Shown here piece by piece: positions 37,261-51,174 of a DNA stretch of 64,000 nucleotides. Below the pieces are notes generated by a model. It saw only the letters and a program-made list of their open reading frames with translations. It had not been told where the DNA came from and did not search any database. Positions within the stretch are counted from its first letter, which is position 1. Each line of letters opens with the position of its first letter. A program made the translations under genes and the position numbers. Origin of the DNA: Hydractinia symbiolongicarpus (lineage: Eukaryota > Cnidaria > Hydrozoa > Anthoathecata > Hydractiniidae); contig NC_079876.1 in NCBI RefSeq assembly GCF_029227915.1, forward strand, positions 9,054,001 through 9,118,000. The letters are read 5' to 3'.

Positions 37261-40200
37261 AAGTTGTATGGCATTTAACAGCGAAACGATTGACTGTGGG
37301 ACTTAATTGAACTGATTATGGACTGTGACCCTGTAAATGTGAAAGTGAGACAATTGGACTCCAAGATGTGACATTCTTCTTGATTTGACGTGATTGCCGG
37401 AACTCAGTGATTACACTGGGCGCTGTGGCAGCGCTTCATTTAAAAGTTTAGGTAAATAAGTCATTCTTTACTGTGGGACCAATTCCAGCCGTTATCGCGC
37501 GCTTAAAAAGTAGCGACAGTTTCAAATACTACATTTCATTGACTTTCTAACAGTATCAATCCGTTTGAGTTACAACGGTTGAGTCACATATTCGTACCAA
37601 CATGTATTTAGCGATATTTATCTGATATTACTAGGTTGCATCGCTTTTAACAGTGAAACGATTGACTGTGGGACTTATTTGAACCAACCTTGGACTTTGA
37701 CCTGATCAATGTGAAAAATGAGAAAATTGGACTCCAAGAAATAGTATTCTTCTTAATTTGACATGATTGCCGAAACTCAGCGATTACACCGGGCGCTAAG
37801 GAAGCGCTTCAATTAAAAATTAAGATAAGAAAGTCATTTTTTACTTAGGCACCAATCCTAGCTGTTAGCGCGCGCCGAAGAAATAAAAACAGTTTCAAAT
37901 ACTACATTTCACTGACTTTCTAACGGTGTCAGTTCGTTTGAGTTTCAACGCTTGATTCACAAATTCGTACCAACATGTATTTAGAGATATTTATCTGATA
38001 TTACTAGGATGTATCGCTTTTAACAGTGAAACGATTGACCGTGGGACTTAATTGAACTAAATTTGGACTGCGACCTGATCAATGTGATAAATGAGAAAAT
38101 TGGACTGCAAGAAAAAAACATTCTTCTTAATTTAACATGATTGTCGAAACTCAGCGATTACACTAAGCGCTGTGGTAGCGCTTCATTTAAGAGTTAAGAT
38201 AAAAAAGTCATTTTTTTACTGTGGGACCAATCCTAGCCGTTAGCGCGCGCTGAAGAAATAGCGACAGTTTCAAAAACTACATTTCATTGACTTCCTAACG
38301 GTGTCAGTCCGTTTGAGTTTAAACGGTTATGTCACATATTCGTACCAACATGTATTCAGCGATATTCATCTGACATTACTAGGTTGCATCGCTTTTAACG
38401 GTGTAATGATTGACTGTGGGATTAATTGAACTAACTTTGGACTGTGACCTGTTAAATTTGATAAATGAGAAACTTGGAATTCAAGAAATAACATTCTTCT
38501 TAATTTGACATGATTGTCGAAACTCAGCGATTACACTAAGCGCTGTGGTAGCGTTTCAATTCAAAATTAAGATAAAGAACTTATTTTTTGCTGAGGGACC
38601 AACCCTAGCCGCTAGCGCGCGCTGAAGCAATAGTGACAGTTTCAAAAACTACATTTCATTGACTTTCTAACGGTGTAAGTCCGTTTAAGTTTCAACGGTT
38701 GGGTCATATATTCGTACCAACATGTATTTAGCGATATTCATCTGATATTACTAGGTTGCACCGCTTTTAACAGTTAAACGATTGACTGTGGGACTTAATT
38801 GAACTAACTTTTGACTATGACCTGATAAATGTGATAAATGAAAAAATTGGACTCCAAGAAATAGCATTCTTCTTAATTTGACATGATTGCATAAACTCAG
38901 CGATTACACTGGGCGCTGTTGTGGCGCTTCATTTAAAAATTTAAATTAATAAGTCATTTTTTACTGTGCGACCATTCCTAGCCGTTATCGCGCCCTGAAG
39001 AAATAGCGACAGTTTCAGAAACTTCATTTCATTGACTTTCTAACGGTGTCAGTCCGTTTGAGTTACAACGGTTGCGTCACATATTCGTACCAACATGAAT
39101 TTAGCGATATTTTTCTGATATTACTAGGTTTGAACTAACTTTTGACTGTGACCTGATAAATGTGATAAATGAAAAAACTGGACTCCAAGAAATAGCATTC
39201 TTCTTAACTTGACATGATTGCCTAAACTCAGCGATTACACTGGGCGCTGTTGTAGCGCTTCATTTAAAAATTTAAATTAATAAGTCATTTTTTTACTGTG
39301 GGACCAATCCTAGCCGTTATTGCGCCCTGAAGAAATAGCGACAGTTTCAAAAACTTCATTTCATTGACTTTTTAACGATGTCATTCCGTTTGAGTTACAA
39401 CGGTTGCGTCACATATTTGTACCAGCATGAATATAGCGATATTTTTCTGATATTACTAGGTTGCATCGCCTTTAACAATGAAACGATTGACTGTGGGATT
39501 AATTGAACTAACTTTGGACTGTGACCTGATAAATGTGATAAAGGAGACAATTGGACTCCAAGAAAAAACATTCGTCTTAATTTGACATGATTGCCGAAAC
39601 TCAGCGATTACGCTGGGCGTTGTGGTAGCGCTTCAATTCAGAATTAAGATAAGAAAGTCATTTTTTACTGAGGGGCCAATCCTAGCCTTTAGCGCGCGCT
39701 GAAGAAATAGTGAAAGGTTCAAAAACTACATTTCATTGACTTTCTAACGGTGTCAGTCCGTTTAAGTTTCAACGGTTGGGTCATATATTCGTACCAACAT
39801 GTATTTAGCGATATTCATCTGACATTACTAGATAGCATCGATTTTAACAGTGAAATGATTGAGTGTGGGACTTAATTGAACTAACTTTGGACTGTGACCT
39901 GATAAATGTGATAAATGAGAAAATTGGAATTCAAGAAATAACATTCTTCTTAATTTGACATGATTGCCGGAACTCAGCGATTACACCGGCCGCTGTTGTA
40001 GCGCTTCATTTAAAAATTTAAATTAATAAGTCATTTTTTACTGTGGGACCAATCCTAGCCGTTATCGCGCCCTGAAGAAATAGCGACAGTTTCAGAAACT
40101 TCATTTCATTGACTTTCTAACGGTGTCAGTCCGTTTGAGTTACAACGGTTGCGTCACATATCCGTACCAACATGAATTTAGCGTTATATTTTTCTGATAT

Positions 40201-40950
40201 TACTAGGTTTCATCGCCTTTAACAATAAAATGATTGACTGTGGGACTTAATTGAACTAACTTTTGACTGTGACCTGATAAATGTGATAAATGAAAAAATT
40301 GGACTCCAAGAAATAGCATTCTTCTTAATTTGATATGATTGCCTAAACTCAGCGTTTACACTGGGCGCTGTTGTAGCGCTTTATTTAAAAATTTAAATTA
40401 ATAAGTCATTTTTTACTGTGGGACCAATCCTAGCCGTTATCGCGCACTGAAGAAATAGCGACAGTTTCAAAAACTTCCTTTCATTGACTTTCTAACGATG
40501 CCAGTCCGTTTGAGTTGCAACGGTTGAGTCACATATTTGTACCAGCATGAACTTAGCGATAATTTTCTGATATTGCTTGGTTGCATCGCATTTAACAATG
40601 AAACGATTGACTGTAGGACTTAATTGAACTAACTTTGGACTGTGACCTGATAAATGTGATAAAGGAGACAATTGGACTCCAAGAAAAAACATTCTTCTTA
40701 ATTTGACATGATTGCCGAAACTCAGCGATTACACTGGGCGCTGTGGTAGCGCTTCATTTAAGAATTAAGATAAGAAAGTCATTTTTTACTGTGGGACCAA
40801 TCCTAGCCGTTATCACGCGCTGAAGAAATAGCGACAGTTTCAAAAACTACATTTCACTGACTTTCTAACGGTGTCAGTCCGTTTTAGTTTCAACGGTTGT
40901 GTCATATATTCGTACCAACATGTATTTAGCGATATTCATCTGATATTACT
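37261..40950 (+). repeat. 3690-bp tandem segmental duplication, copy 2
   Basis: Directly follows copy 1. The junction reads TGATATTACT then AAGTTGTATGG: the copy-1 end sequence joined to the copy-1 start sequence, while at the copy-2 end the original continuation AGGTTGCACTGC resumes. The breakpoints lie in TATTACTA, common to all monomers, so unequal exchange at that word explains the duplication. Matching 66-codon minus-strand frames at 36802-37002 and 40492-40692 are by-products of the identity. Confidence 0.95.
39095..39426 (+). repeat. Shortened monomer with 42-bp internal deletion (copy 2)
   Basis: Same deletion join at 39130/39131, exactly 3690 bp after the first. It shows that the deletion came before the segmental duplication. 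Confidence 0.88.
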
Positions 40951-43900
40951 AGGTTGCACTGCTTTTAACAGTGAAACGATTGACTATGGGACTTAATTGA
41001 ACTAACGTTGGACTGTGACCTGATAAATGTGATAAATGAGAAAATTGGAATTCAAGAAATAACATTCTTCTTAATTTGACATGATTGCCGGAACTCAGCG
41101 ATTACACCGGCCGCTGTGGTAGCGCTTCAATTTAAAATTAAGATAAAAAACTCATTTTTTGCTGAGGGACCAATCCTAGCCGTTAGCGCGCGCTGAAGAA
41201 ATAGTGACAGTTTCAAAAACTACATTTCACTGACTTTCTAACGGCGCCAGTCCGTTTAAGTTTCAACGGTTGGGTCACATATTCGTACCAACATGTATTT
41301 AGCGATATTCATCTGATATTACTAGGTTGCACCGCTTTTAACAGTGAAACGATTGACTGTGGGACTTAATTGAACTAACTTTTGACTGTGACCTTATAAA
41401 TGTGATAAATGAAAAAATTGGACTCCAAGAAATAGCATTCTTCTTAATTTGACATGATTGCATAAACTCAGCGATTACACTGAGCGCTGTTGTAGCGCTT
41501 CATTTAAAAATTTAAATTAATAAGTCATTTTTTACTGTGGGACCAATCCTAGCCGTTATCGCGCCCTGAAGAAATAGCGACAGTTTCAGAAACTTCATTT
41601 CATTGACTTTCTAACGGTGTCAGTTCGTTTGAGTTACAACGGTTGCGTCACATATTCGTACCAACATGAATTTAGCGATATTTTTTCTGATATTACTAGG
41701 TTTCATCGCCTTTAACAATAAAATGATGGACTGTGGGACTTAATTGAACTAACTTTTGACTGTGACCTGATAAATGTGATGAATGAAAAAATTGGACTCC
41801 AAGAAATAGCATTCTTCTTAATTTGACATGATTGCCTAAACTCAGCGTTTACACTGGGCGCTGTTGTAGCGCTTCATTTAAAAATTTGAGTTAATAAGTC
41901 ATTTTTTACTGTGGGACCAATCCTAGCCTTTATCGCGCCCTGAAGAAATAGCGAAAGTTTCAAAAACTTCTTTTCATTGACTTTCTAACGGTGTCAGTCC
42001 GTTTGAGTTACAACGGTTGCGTCACATATTCATACCAACATGAATTTAGCGATATTTTTCTGATATTCCTAGGTTGCATCGCCTTTAACAATTAAACGAT
42101 TGACTGTGGGACTTAATTGAACTAACTTTGGACTGTGACCTGATAAATGGGATAAATGAGAAAATTGGAATTCAAGAAATAACACTCTTCTTAATTTCAC
42201 ATGATTGCCGGAACTCAGCGATTACACCGGCCGCTGTGGTAGCGCTTCAATTCAAAATTAAGATAAAAAACTCCATTTTTGCTGAGGGACCAATCCTAGC
42301 CGTTAGCGCGCGCTGAAGAAATAGTGAAAGGTTCAAAAACTACATTTCATTGACTTTCTAACAGTGTCAGTCCGTTTAAGTTTCAACGGTTGGGTCATAT
42401 ATTCGTACCAACATGTATTTAGCGATATTCATCTGATATTACTAGGTTGCACCGCTTTTAACAGTGAAACGATTGACTGTGGGACTTAATTGAACTAACT
42501 TTTGACTATGACCTGATAAATGTGATAAATGAAAAAATTGGACTCCAAGAAATAGCATTCTTCTTAAATTGACATGATTGCATAAACTCAGCGATTACAC
42601 TGGGCGCTGTTGTAGCGCTTCATTTAAAAATTTAAATTAATAAGTCATTTTTTACTGTGGGACCAATCCTAGCCGTTATCGCGCCTTGAAGAAATAGCGA
42701 CAGTTTCAGAAACTTCATTTCATTGACTTTCTAACGGTGTCAGTCCGTTTGAGTTACAACGGTTGCGTCACATATTCGTACCAACATGAATTTAGCGATA
42801 TTTTTCTGATATTACTAGGTTGCATCGCCTTTAACAATAAAATGATTGACTGTGGGACTTAATTGAACTAACTTTTGACTGTGACCTGATAAATGTGATA
42901 AATGAAAAAATTGGACTCCAAGAAATAGCATTCTTCTTAATTCGATATGATTGCCTAAACTCAGCGTTTACACTGGGCGCTGTTGTAGCGCTTCATTTAA
43001 AAATTTAAATTAATAAGTCATTTTTTACTGTGGGACCAATCCTAGCCGTTATCGCGCACTGAAGAAATAGCGACAGTTTCAAAAACTTCTTTTCATTGAC
43101 TTTCTAACGATGCCAGTCCGTTTGAGTTGCAACGGTTGAGTCACATATTTGTACCAGCATGAACTTAGCGATATTTTTCTGATATTACTAGGTTGCATCG
43201 TATTTAACAATGAAACGATTGATTGTAGGACTTAATTGAAATAACTTTTTACTGTGACCTGATAAATGTGATGAATGAAAGAATTGGACTCCAAGAAATA
43301 GCATTCTTCTTAATTTGACATGATTGCCTAAACTCTGCGTTTACACTTGGCGCTGTTGTAGCGCTTCATTTAAAAATTTAAATTAATAAGTCATTTTTTA
43401 CTGTGGGACCAATCCTAGCCGTTGTCGCGCCCTGAAGAAATAGCGGCAGTTTCAAAAACTACATTTCATTGACTTTCTAACGGTGTCAGTCCGTTTGAGT
43501 TTAAACGTTTGGGTCACATATTCGTACCAACATGTATTTAGCGATATTCATCTGACATTACTAGGTTGCATCGCTTTTAACAGTGAAATTATTGACTGTG
43601 GGACTTAATTGAACTAACTTTTGTCTGTGACCTGATAAATGTGATAAATGAAAAAATTGGACTCCAAGAAATAGCATTCTTCTTAATTTGACATGATTGC
43701 CTAAACTCGGCGTTTACACTGGGCGCTGTTGTAGCGCTTTATTTAAATATTTAAAATAATAAGTCATTTTTTACTGTGGGACCAATCCTAGCCGTTATCG
43801 CGCCCTGAAGAAATAGCGACAGTTTCAGAAACTTCATTTCATTGACTTTCTAACGGTGTCAGTCCGTTTGAGTTACAACGGTTGCGTCACATATTCGTAC

Positions 43901-45106
43901 CAAAATGAATTTAGCGATATTTTTCTGATCTTACTAGGTTTCATCGCCTTTAACAATAAAATGATTGACTGTGGGACTTAATTGAACTAACTTTTGACTG
44001 TGACCTGATAAATGTGATAAATGAAAAAATTGGACTCCAAGAAATAGCATTCTTCTTAATTTGATATGATTGCCTAAACTCAGCGTTTACACTGGGCGCT
44101 GTTGTAGCGCTTCATTTAAAAATTTAAATTAATAAGTCATTTTTTACTGTAGGACCAATCCTAGCCGTTATCGCGCACTGAAGAAATAGCGACAGTTTCA
44201 AAAACTTCTTTTCATTGACTTTCTAACGATGCCAGTCCGTTTGAGTTGCAACGGTTGAGTCACATATTTGTACCAGCATGAACTTAGCGATAATTTTCTG
44301 ATATTACTAGGTTGCATCGCATTTAACAATGAAACGATTGACTGTAGGACTTAATTGAACTAACTTTGGACTGTGACGTGATAAATGTGATAAAGGAGAC
44401 AATTGGACTCCAAGAAAAAACATTCTTCTTAATTTGACATGATTGCCGAAACTCAGCGATTACACTGGGCGCTGTGGTAGCGCTTCATTTAAGTATTAAG
44501 ATAAGAAAGTCATTTTTTACTGTGGGACCAATCCTAGCCGTTATCACGCGCTGAAGAAATAGCGACAGTTTCAAAAACTACATTTCACTGACTTTCTAAC
44601 GGTGTCAGTCCGTTTAAGTTTCAACGGTTGGGTCACATATTCGTACCAACATGTATTTAGCGATATTCATCTGATATTACTAGGTTGCACCGCTTTTAAC
44701 AGTGAAACGATTGACTGTGGGACTTAATTGAACTAACTTTTGACTGTGACGTGATAAATGTGATAAAGGAGACAATTGGACTCCAAGAAAAAACATTCTT
44801 CTTAATTTGACATGATTGCCGGAACTCAGCGATTACACCGGCCGCTGTGGTAGCGCTTCAATTCAAAATTAAGATAAAAAACTCATTTTTTGCTGAGGGA
44901 CCAATCCTAGCCGTTAGCGCGCTCTGAAGAAATAGTGACAGTTTCAAAAACTACATATCATTGACTTTCTAACGGTGTCAGTCCGTTTGAGTTACAACGG
45001 TTGCGTCACATATTCGTACCAACATGAATTTAGCGATATTTTTCTGATATTACTAGGTTTCATCGCCTTTAACAATATAATGATTGACTGTGGGACTTAA
45101 TTGAAC
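40951..45106 (+). repeat. Mosaic region; 41100-43600 is copied at 47070-49570
   Basis: No simple local unit. About 2.5 kb (41100-43600) matches 47070-49570 at an offset of 5966-5968 bp (16 monomers), shown by GTTAGCGCGCGCTGAAGAAATAG with GAAAGG at 42301 and 48269 and by TAACAGTGTCAG. Around 43970-44640 the sequence follows 40240-40910 (GAGTTGCAACGG, ACCAGCATGAACTTAG). A 62-codon plus-strand frame at 42128-42316 is satellite read-through. Confidence 0.75.
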
Positions 45107-48100
45107 TAACTTTTGACTGTGACCTTATAAATGTGATAAATGAAAAAATTGGACTCCAAGAAATAGCATTCTTCTTAATTTGACATGATTGCATAAACTC
45201 AGCGATTACACTGAGCGCTGTTGTAGCGCTTCATTTAAAAATTTAAATTAATAAGTCATTTTTTACTGTGGGACCAATCCTAGCCTTTATCGCGCCCTGA
45301 AGAAATAGCGACAGTTTCAGAAACTTCATTTCATTGACTTTCTAACGGTGTCAGTCCGTTTGAGTTACAACGGTTGCGTCACATATTCGTACCAACATGA
45401 ATTTAGCGATATTTTTCTGATATTACTAGGTTTCATCGCCTTTAACAATAAAATGATTGACTGTGGGACTTAATTGAACTAACTTTTGACTGTGACCTGA
45501 TAAATGTGATGAATGAAAAAATTGGACTCCAAGAAATAGCATTCTTCTTAATTTGACATTATTGCCTAAACTCAGCGTTTACACTGGGCGCTGTTGTAGC
45601 GCTTCATTTAAAAATTTAAGTTAATAAGTCATTTTTTACTGTGGGACCAATCCTAGCCGTTATCGCGCCCTGAAGAAATAGCGAAAGTTTCAAAAACTTC
45701 TTTTCATTGACTTTCTAACGGTGTCAGTCCGTTTGAGTTACAACGGTTGCGTCACATATTCGTACCAACATGAATTTAGCGATATTTTTCTGATATTCCT
45801 AGGTTGCATCGCCTTTAACAATTAAACGATTGACTGTGGGACTTAATTGAACTAACTTTGGACTGTGACCTGATAAATGTGATAAATGAGAAAATTGGAA
45901 TTCAAGAAATAACATTCTTCTTAATTTGACATGATTGCCGGAACTCAGCGATTACACCGGCCGCTGTGGTAGCGCTTCAATTCAAAATTAAGATAAAAAA
46001 CTCATTTTTTGCTGAGGGACCAATCCTAGCCGTTAGCGCGCTCTGAAGAAATAGTGACAGTTTCAAAAACTACATTTCACTGACTTTCTAACGGTGTCAG
46101 TCCGTTTAAGTTTCAACGGTTGGGTCACATATTCGTACCAACATGTATTTAGCGATATTCATCTGATATTACTAGGTTGCACCGCTTTCAACAGTGAAAC
46201 GATTGACTGTGGGACTTAATTGAACTAACTTTTGACTGTGACCTTATAAATGTGATAAATGAAAAAATTGGACTCCAAGAAATAGCATTCTTCTTAATTT
46301 GACATGATTGCATAAACTCAGCGATTACACTGAGCGCTGTTGTAGCGCTTCATTTAAAAATTTAAATTAATAAGTCATTTTTTACTGTGGGACCAATCCT
46401 AGCCGTTATCGCGCCCTGAAGAAATAGCGACAGTTTCAGAAACTTCATTTCATTGACTTTCTAACGGTGTCAGTCCGTTTGAGTTACAACGGTTCCGTCA
46501 CATATTCGTACCAACATGAATTTAGCGATATTTTTCTGATATTACTAGGTTTCATCGCCTTTAACAATAAAATGATTGACTGTGGGACTTAATTGAACTA
46601 ACTTTTGACTGTGACCTGATAAATGTGATGAATGAAAAAATTGGACTCCAAGAAATAGCATTCTTCTTAATTTGACATTATTGCCTAAACTCAGCGTTTA
46701 CACTGGGCGCTGTTGTAGCGCTTCATTTAAAAATTTAAGTTAATAAGTCATTTTTTACTGTGGGACCAATCCTAGCCGTTATAGCGCCCTGAAGAAATAG
46801 CGAAAGTTTCAAAAACTTCTTTTCATTGACTTTCTAACGGTGTCAGTCCGTTTGAGTTACAACGGTTGCGTCACATATTCGTACCAACATGAATTTAGCG
46901 ATATTTTTCTGATATTCCTAGGTTGCATCGCCTTTAACAATTAAACGATTGACTGTGGGACTTAATTGAACTAACTTTGGACTGTGACCTGATTAATGTG
47001 ATAAATGAGAAAATTGGAATTCAAGAAATAACATTCTTCTTAATTTGACATGATTGCCGGAACTCAGCGATTACACCGGCCGCTGTGGTAGCGCTTCAAT
47101 TCAAAATTAAGATAAAAAACTCATTTTTTGCTGAGGGACCAATCCTAGCCGTTAGCGCGCTCTGAAGAAATAGTGACAGTTTCAAAAACTACATTTCACT
47201 GACTTTCTAACGGTGTCAGTCCGTTTAAGTTTCAACGGTTGGGTCACATATTCGTACCAACATGTATTTAGCGATATTCATCTGATATTACTAGGTTGCA
47301 CCGCTTTTAACAGTGAAACGATTGACTGTGGGACTTAATTGAACTAACTTTTGACTGTGACCTTATAAATGTGATAAATGAAAAAATTGGACTCCAAGAA
47401 ATAGCATTCTTCTTAATTTGACATGATTGCATAAACTCAGCGATTACACTGAGCGCTGTTGTAGCGCTTCATTTAAAAATTTAAATTAATAAGTCATTTT
47501 TTACTGTGGGACCAATCCTAGCCGTTATCGCGCCCTGAAGAAATAGCGACAGTTTCAGAAACTTCATTTCATTGACTTTCTAACGGTGTCAGTCCGTTTG
47601 AGTTACAACGGTTGCGTCACATATTCGTACCAACATGAATTTAGCGATATTTTTCTGATATTACTAGGTTTCATCGCCTTTAACAATAAAATGATTGACT
47701 GTGGGACTTAATTGAACTAACTTTTGACTGTGACCTGATAAATGTGATGAATGAAAAAATTGGACTCCAAGAAATAGCATTCTTCTTAATTTGACATGAT
47801 TGCCTAAACTCAGCGTTTACACTGCGCGCTGTTGTAGCGCTTCATTTAAAAATTTAAGTTAATAAGTCATTTTTTACTGTGGGACCAATCCTAGCCGTTA
47901 TCGCGCCCTGAAGAAATAGCGAAAGTTTCAAAAACTTCTTTTCATTGACTTTCTAACGGTGTCAGTCCGTTTGAGTTACAACGGTTGCGTCACATATTCG
48001 TACCAACATGAATTTAGCGATATTTTTCTGATATTCCTAGGTTGCATCGCCTTTAACAATTTAACGATTGACTGTGGGACTTAATTGAACTAACTTTGGA

Positions 48101-48282
48101 CTGTGACCTGATAAATGTGATAAATGAGAAAATTGGAATTCAAGAAATAACATTCTTCTTAATTTGACATGATTGCCGGAACTCAGCGATTACACCGGCC
48201 GCTGTGGTAGCGCTTCAATTCAAAATTAAGATAAAAAACTCATTTTTTGCTGAGGGACCAATCCTAGCCGTTAGCGCGCGCT
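45107..48282 (+). repeat. Trimeric higher-order repeat, about 2.8 copies (1119 bp)
   Basis: CCGCTGTGGTAGCGC of the GGAATTC class lies at 44842, 45961, 47080 and 48199, each 1119 bp apart. The monomers are GACCTTATAAATG with CACTGAGCGCTG; GTGATGAATG with TTTAAGTTAATAAG and TATTCCTAGG; and GGAATTC with GCGCTCTGAAGAAATAGTGAC. Copies differ at only a few bases (GGTTCCGTCAC at 46493, TTATAGCGCC at 46780). Upstream of 45107 the register is lost. Confidence 0.9.
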
Positions 48283-48490
48283 GAAGAAATAGTGAAAGGT
48301 TCAAAAACTACATTTCATTGACTTTCTAACAGTGTCAGTCCGTTTAAGTTTCAACAGTTGGGTCATATATTCGTACCAACATGTATTTAGCGGTATTCAT
48401 CTGATATTACTAGGTTGCACTGCTTTTAACAGTGAAACGATTGACTGTGGGACTTAATTGAACCAACTTTTGACTATGACCTGATAAATG

Positions 48491-49802
48491 TGATAAATGA
48501 AAAAATTGGACTCCAAGAAATAGCATTCTTCTTAATTTGACATGATTGCATAAACTCAGCGATTACACTGGGCGCTGTTGTAGCGCTTCATTTAAAAATT
48601 TAAATTAATAAGTCTTTTTTTACTGTGGGACCAATCCTAGCCGTTATCGCGCCCTGAAGAAATAGCGACAGTTTCAAAAACTTCATTTCATTGACTTTCT
48701 AACGGTGTCAGTCCGTTTGAGTTACAACGGTTGCGTCACATATTCGTACCAACATGAATTTAGCGATATTTTTCTGATCCTACTAGGTTTCATCGCCTTT
48801 AACAATAAAATGATTGACTGTGGGACTTAATTGAATTAACTTTTGACTGTGACCTGATAAATGTTATAAATGAAAAAATTGGACTCCAAGAAATAGCATT
48901 CTTCTTAATTTGATATGATTGCCTAAACTCAGCGTTTACACTGGGCGCTGTTGTAGCGCTTCATTTAAAAATTTAAATTAATAAGTCATTTTTTACTGTG
49001 GGACCAATCCTAGCCGTTATCGCGCACTGAAGAAATAGCGACAGTTTCAAAAACTTCTTTTCATTGACTTTCTAACGATGCCAGTCCGTTTGAGTTACAA
49101 CGGTTGAGTCACATATTTGTACCAGCATGAACTTAGCGATATTTTTCTGATATTACTAGGTTGCATCGCATTTAACAATGAAACGATTGACCGTAGGACT
49201 TAATTGAACTAACTTTTTACTGTGACCTGATAATTGTGATGAATGAAAGAATTGGACTCCAAGAAATAGCATTCTTCTTAATTTGACATGATTGCCTAAA
49301 CTCTGCGTTTACACTGGGCGCTGTTGTAGCGCTTCATTTAAAAATTTAAATTAATAAGTCATTTTTTACTGTGGGACCAATCCTAGCCGTTATCGCGCCC
49401 TGAAGAAATAACGACAGTTTCAAAAACTACATTTCATTGACTTTCTAACGGTGTCAGTCCGTTTGAGTTTAAACGGTTGGGTCACATATTCGTAACAACA
49501 TGTATTTAGCGATATTCATCTGACATTACTAGGTTGCATCGCTTTTAACAGTGAATTGATTGACTGTGGGACTTAATTGAACTAACTTTGGACTGTGACC
49601 TGATTAATGTGATAAATGAGAAAATTGGAATTCAAGAAATAACATTCTTCTTAATTTGACATGATTGCCTAAACTCAGCGATTACACTGGTCCCTGTTGT
49701 AGCGCTTCATTTAAAAGTTTAAATTAATAAGTCATTTTTTACTGTGGGACCAATCCTAGCCGTTATTGCGCCGTGAATAAATAGCGACAGTTTCAAAAAC
49801 TA
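48491..49802 (+). repeat. Segment A of a large duplication (copy 1)
   Basis: About 3.5 monomers matching 51478-52789 at an offset of 2987 bp (8 monomers). Shared private words: AAGTCTTTTTTTACTG (48610/51597), GATCCTACTAGG, AATGTTATAAATG, ACCGTAGGACTT, GGTCCCTGTTGTAGC and GCGCCGTGAATAAATAG (49768/52755). Confidence 0.88.
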
Positions 49803-50557
49803 CATTTCATTGACTTTGTAACGGTGTCAGTCCGTTTGAGTTACAACGGTTGCGTCACATATTCGTACCAACATGAATTTAGCGATATTTTTCTGATATT
49901 ACTAGGTTGCATCGCCTTTTAACAATGAAACGATTGACTGTGGGACTTAATTGAACTAACTTTGGACTGTGATCTGATGAATGTGAAAAATGAGACAATT
50001 GGACGCCAAGAAATAACATTGTTCTTAATTTGACATGATTGCCGAAACTCAGCGACTACACTGGTTGCTGTGGTAGCGCTTCATTTAAGAATTAAGATGA
50101 AAAAGTCATTTTTTTACTGTGAAACCAATCTTAGCCGTTATCGCGCACTGAAAAAATAGCGACAGTTTCAAAAACTACTTTTCATTGACTTTTTAACAGT
50201 ATCAATCCGTTTGAGTTACAACGGTTGCGTCACATATTCGTACCAACATGAATTTAGCGATATTTTTCTGATATTACTAGGTTGCATCGCCTTTAACAAT
50301 GAAACGATTGACTGTTGGACTTAATTGAACTAACTTTGGACTGTGACCTGATGAATGTGATAAATGAGACAATTGGATTCCAAGAAATAACATGGTTCTT
50401 AATTTGACATGATTGCCGAAACTCAGCGACTACACTGGTCGCTGTGGTAGCGCTTCATTTAAGAATTAACATGAAAAGTCATTTTTTTACTGTGGGACCA
50501 ATCCTAGCCGTTATCGCGCGCTGAAGAAATAGCGACAGTTTCAAAAACTACATTTCA
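49803..50557 (+). repeat. Segment B: two monomers absent from the second copy
   Basis: Two monomers, with GATCTGATGAATGTGAAAAATG and CTGTGAAACCAATC, lie between segments A and C here but not between their copies at 52789/52797. They recur at about 54285-55038 at an offset of 4481 bp, next to a GGTCCCTG monomer as here. Confidence 0.8.
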
Positions 50558-51174
50558 TTGAATTTCTAACGGTGTCAGTCCGTTTGAGTTTTAATGGTTG
50601 GGTCACATATTTGTACCAACATGTATTTAGCGATATTTTTCCGATATTACTAGGTTGCATCGCCTTTAACAATGAAACGAGTGACTGTGGGACTTAATTG
50701 AACTAACTTTGGACTGTGACCTGATGGATGTGATAAATGAGACAATTGGACTCCAAGAAAAAACATTGTTCTTAATTTGACATGATTGCCGAAAGTCAGC
50801 GACTACACTTGGCGCTGTGGTAGCGCTTCATTTAAAAATTAAGATGAAAAAGTCATTTTTTTACTGTGGGACCAATCCTAGCCGTTATTGCGCCCTGAAG
50901 AAATAGCGACAGTTTCAAAAACTACATTTCATTGACTTTCTAACGGTGTCAGTCCGTTTGAGTTACAACGGTTGCGTCACATATTCGTACCAACATGAAT
51001 TTAGCGATATTTTTCTGATATTACTAGGTTGCATCGCCTTTAACAATGAAACGATTGACTGTGGGACTTAATTGAACTAACTTTGGACTGTGACCTGATG
51101 AATGTGATAAATGAGACAATTGGACTCCAAGAAATAACATTGTTCTTAATATGACATGATTGCCGAAACTCAGC
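50558..51174 (+). repeat. Segment C of a large duplication (copy 1)
   Basis: Matches 52797-53413 at an offset of 2239 bp (6 monomers). Shared private words: TTGAATTTCTAACGG, GAGTTTTAATGG, ACGAGTGACTG, GATGGATGTGATAAATG, GAAAGTCAGCG and TTAATATGACATG. Confidence 0.85.

Noticed and set aside
33571-40950. Treating the 3690-bp duplication as certain biology
   Set aside because: Apparently perfect identity could also come from an assembly error in a satellite. It is reported, but only spanning reads can separate the two.
42128-42316. 62-codon plus-strand frame
   Set aside because: Short read-through of one GAATTC-class monomer, not preserved in other copies of that class.
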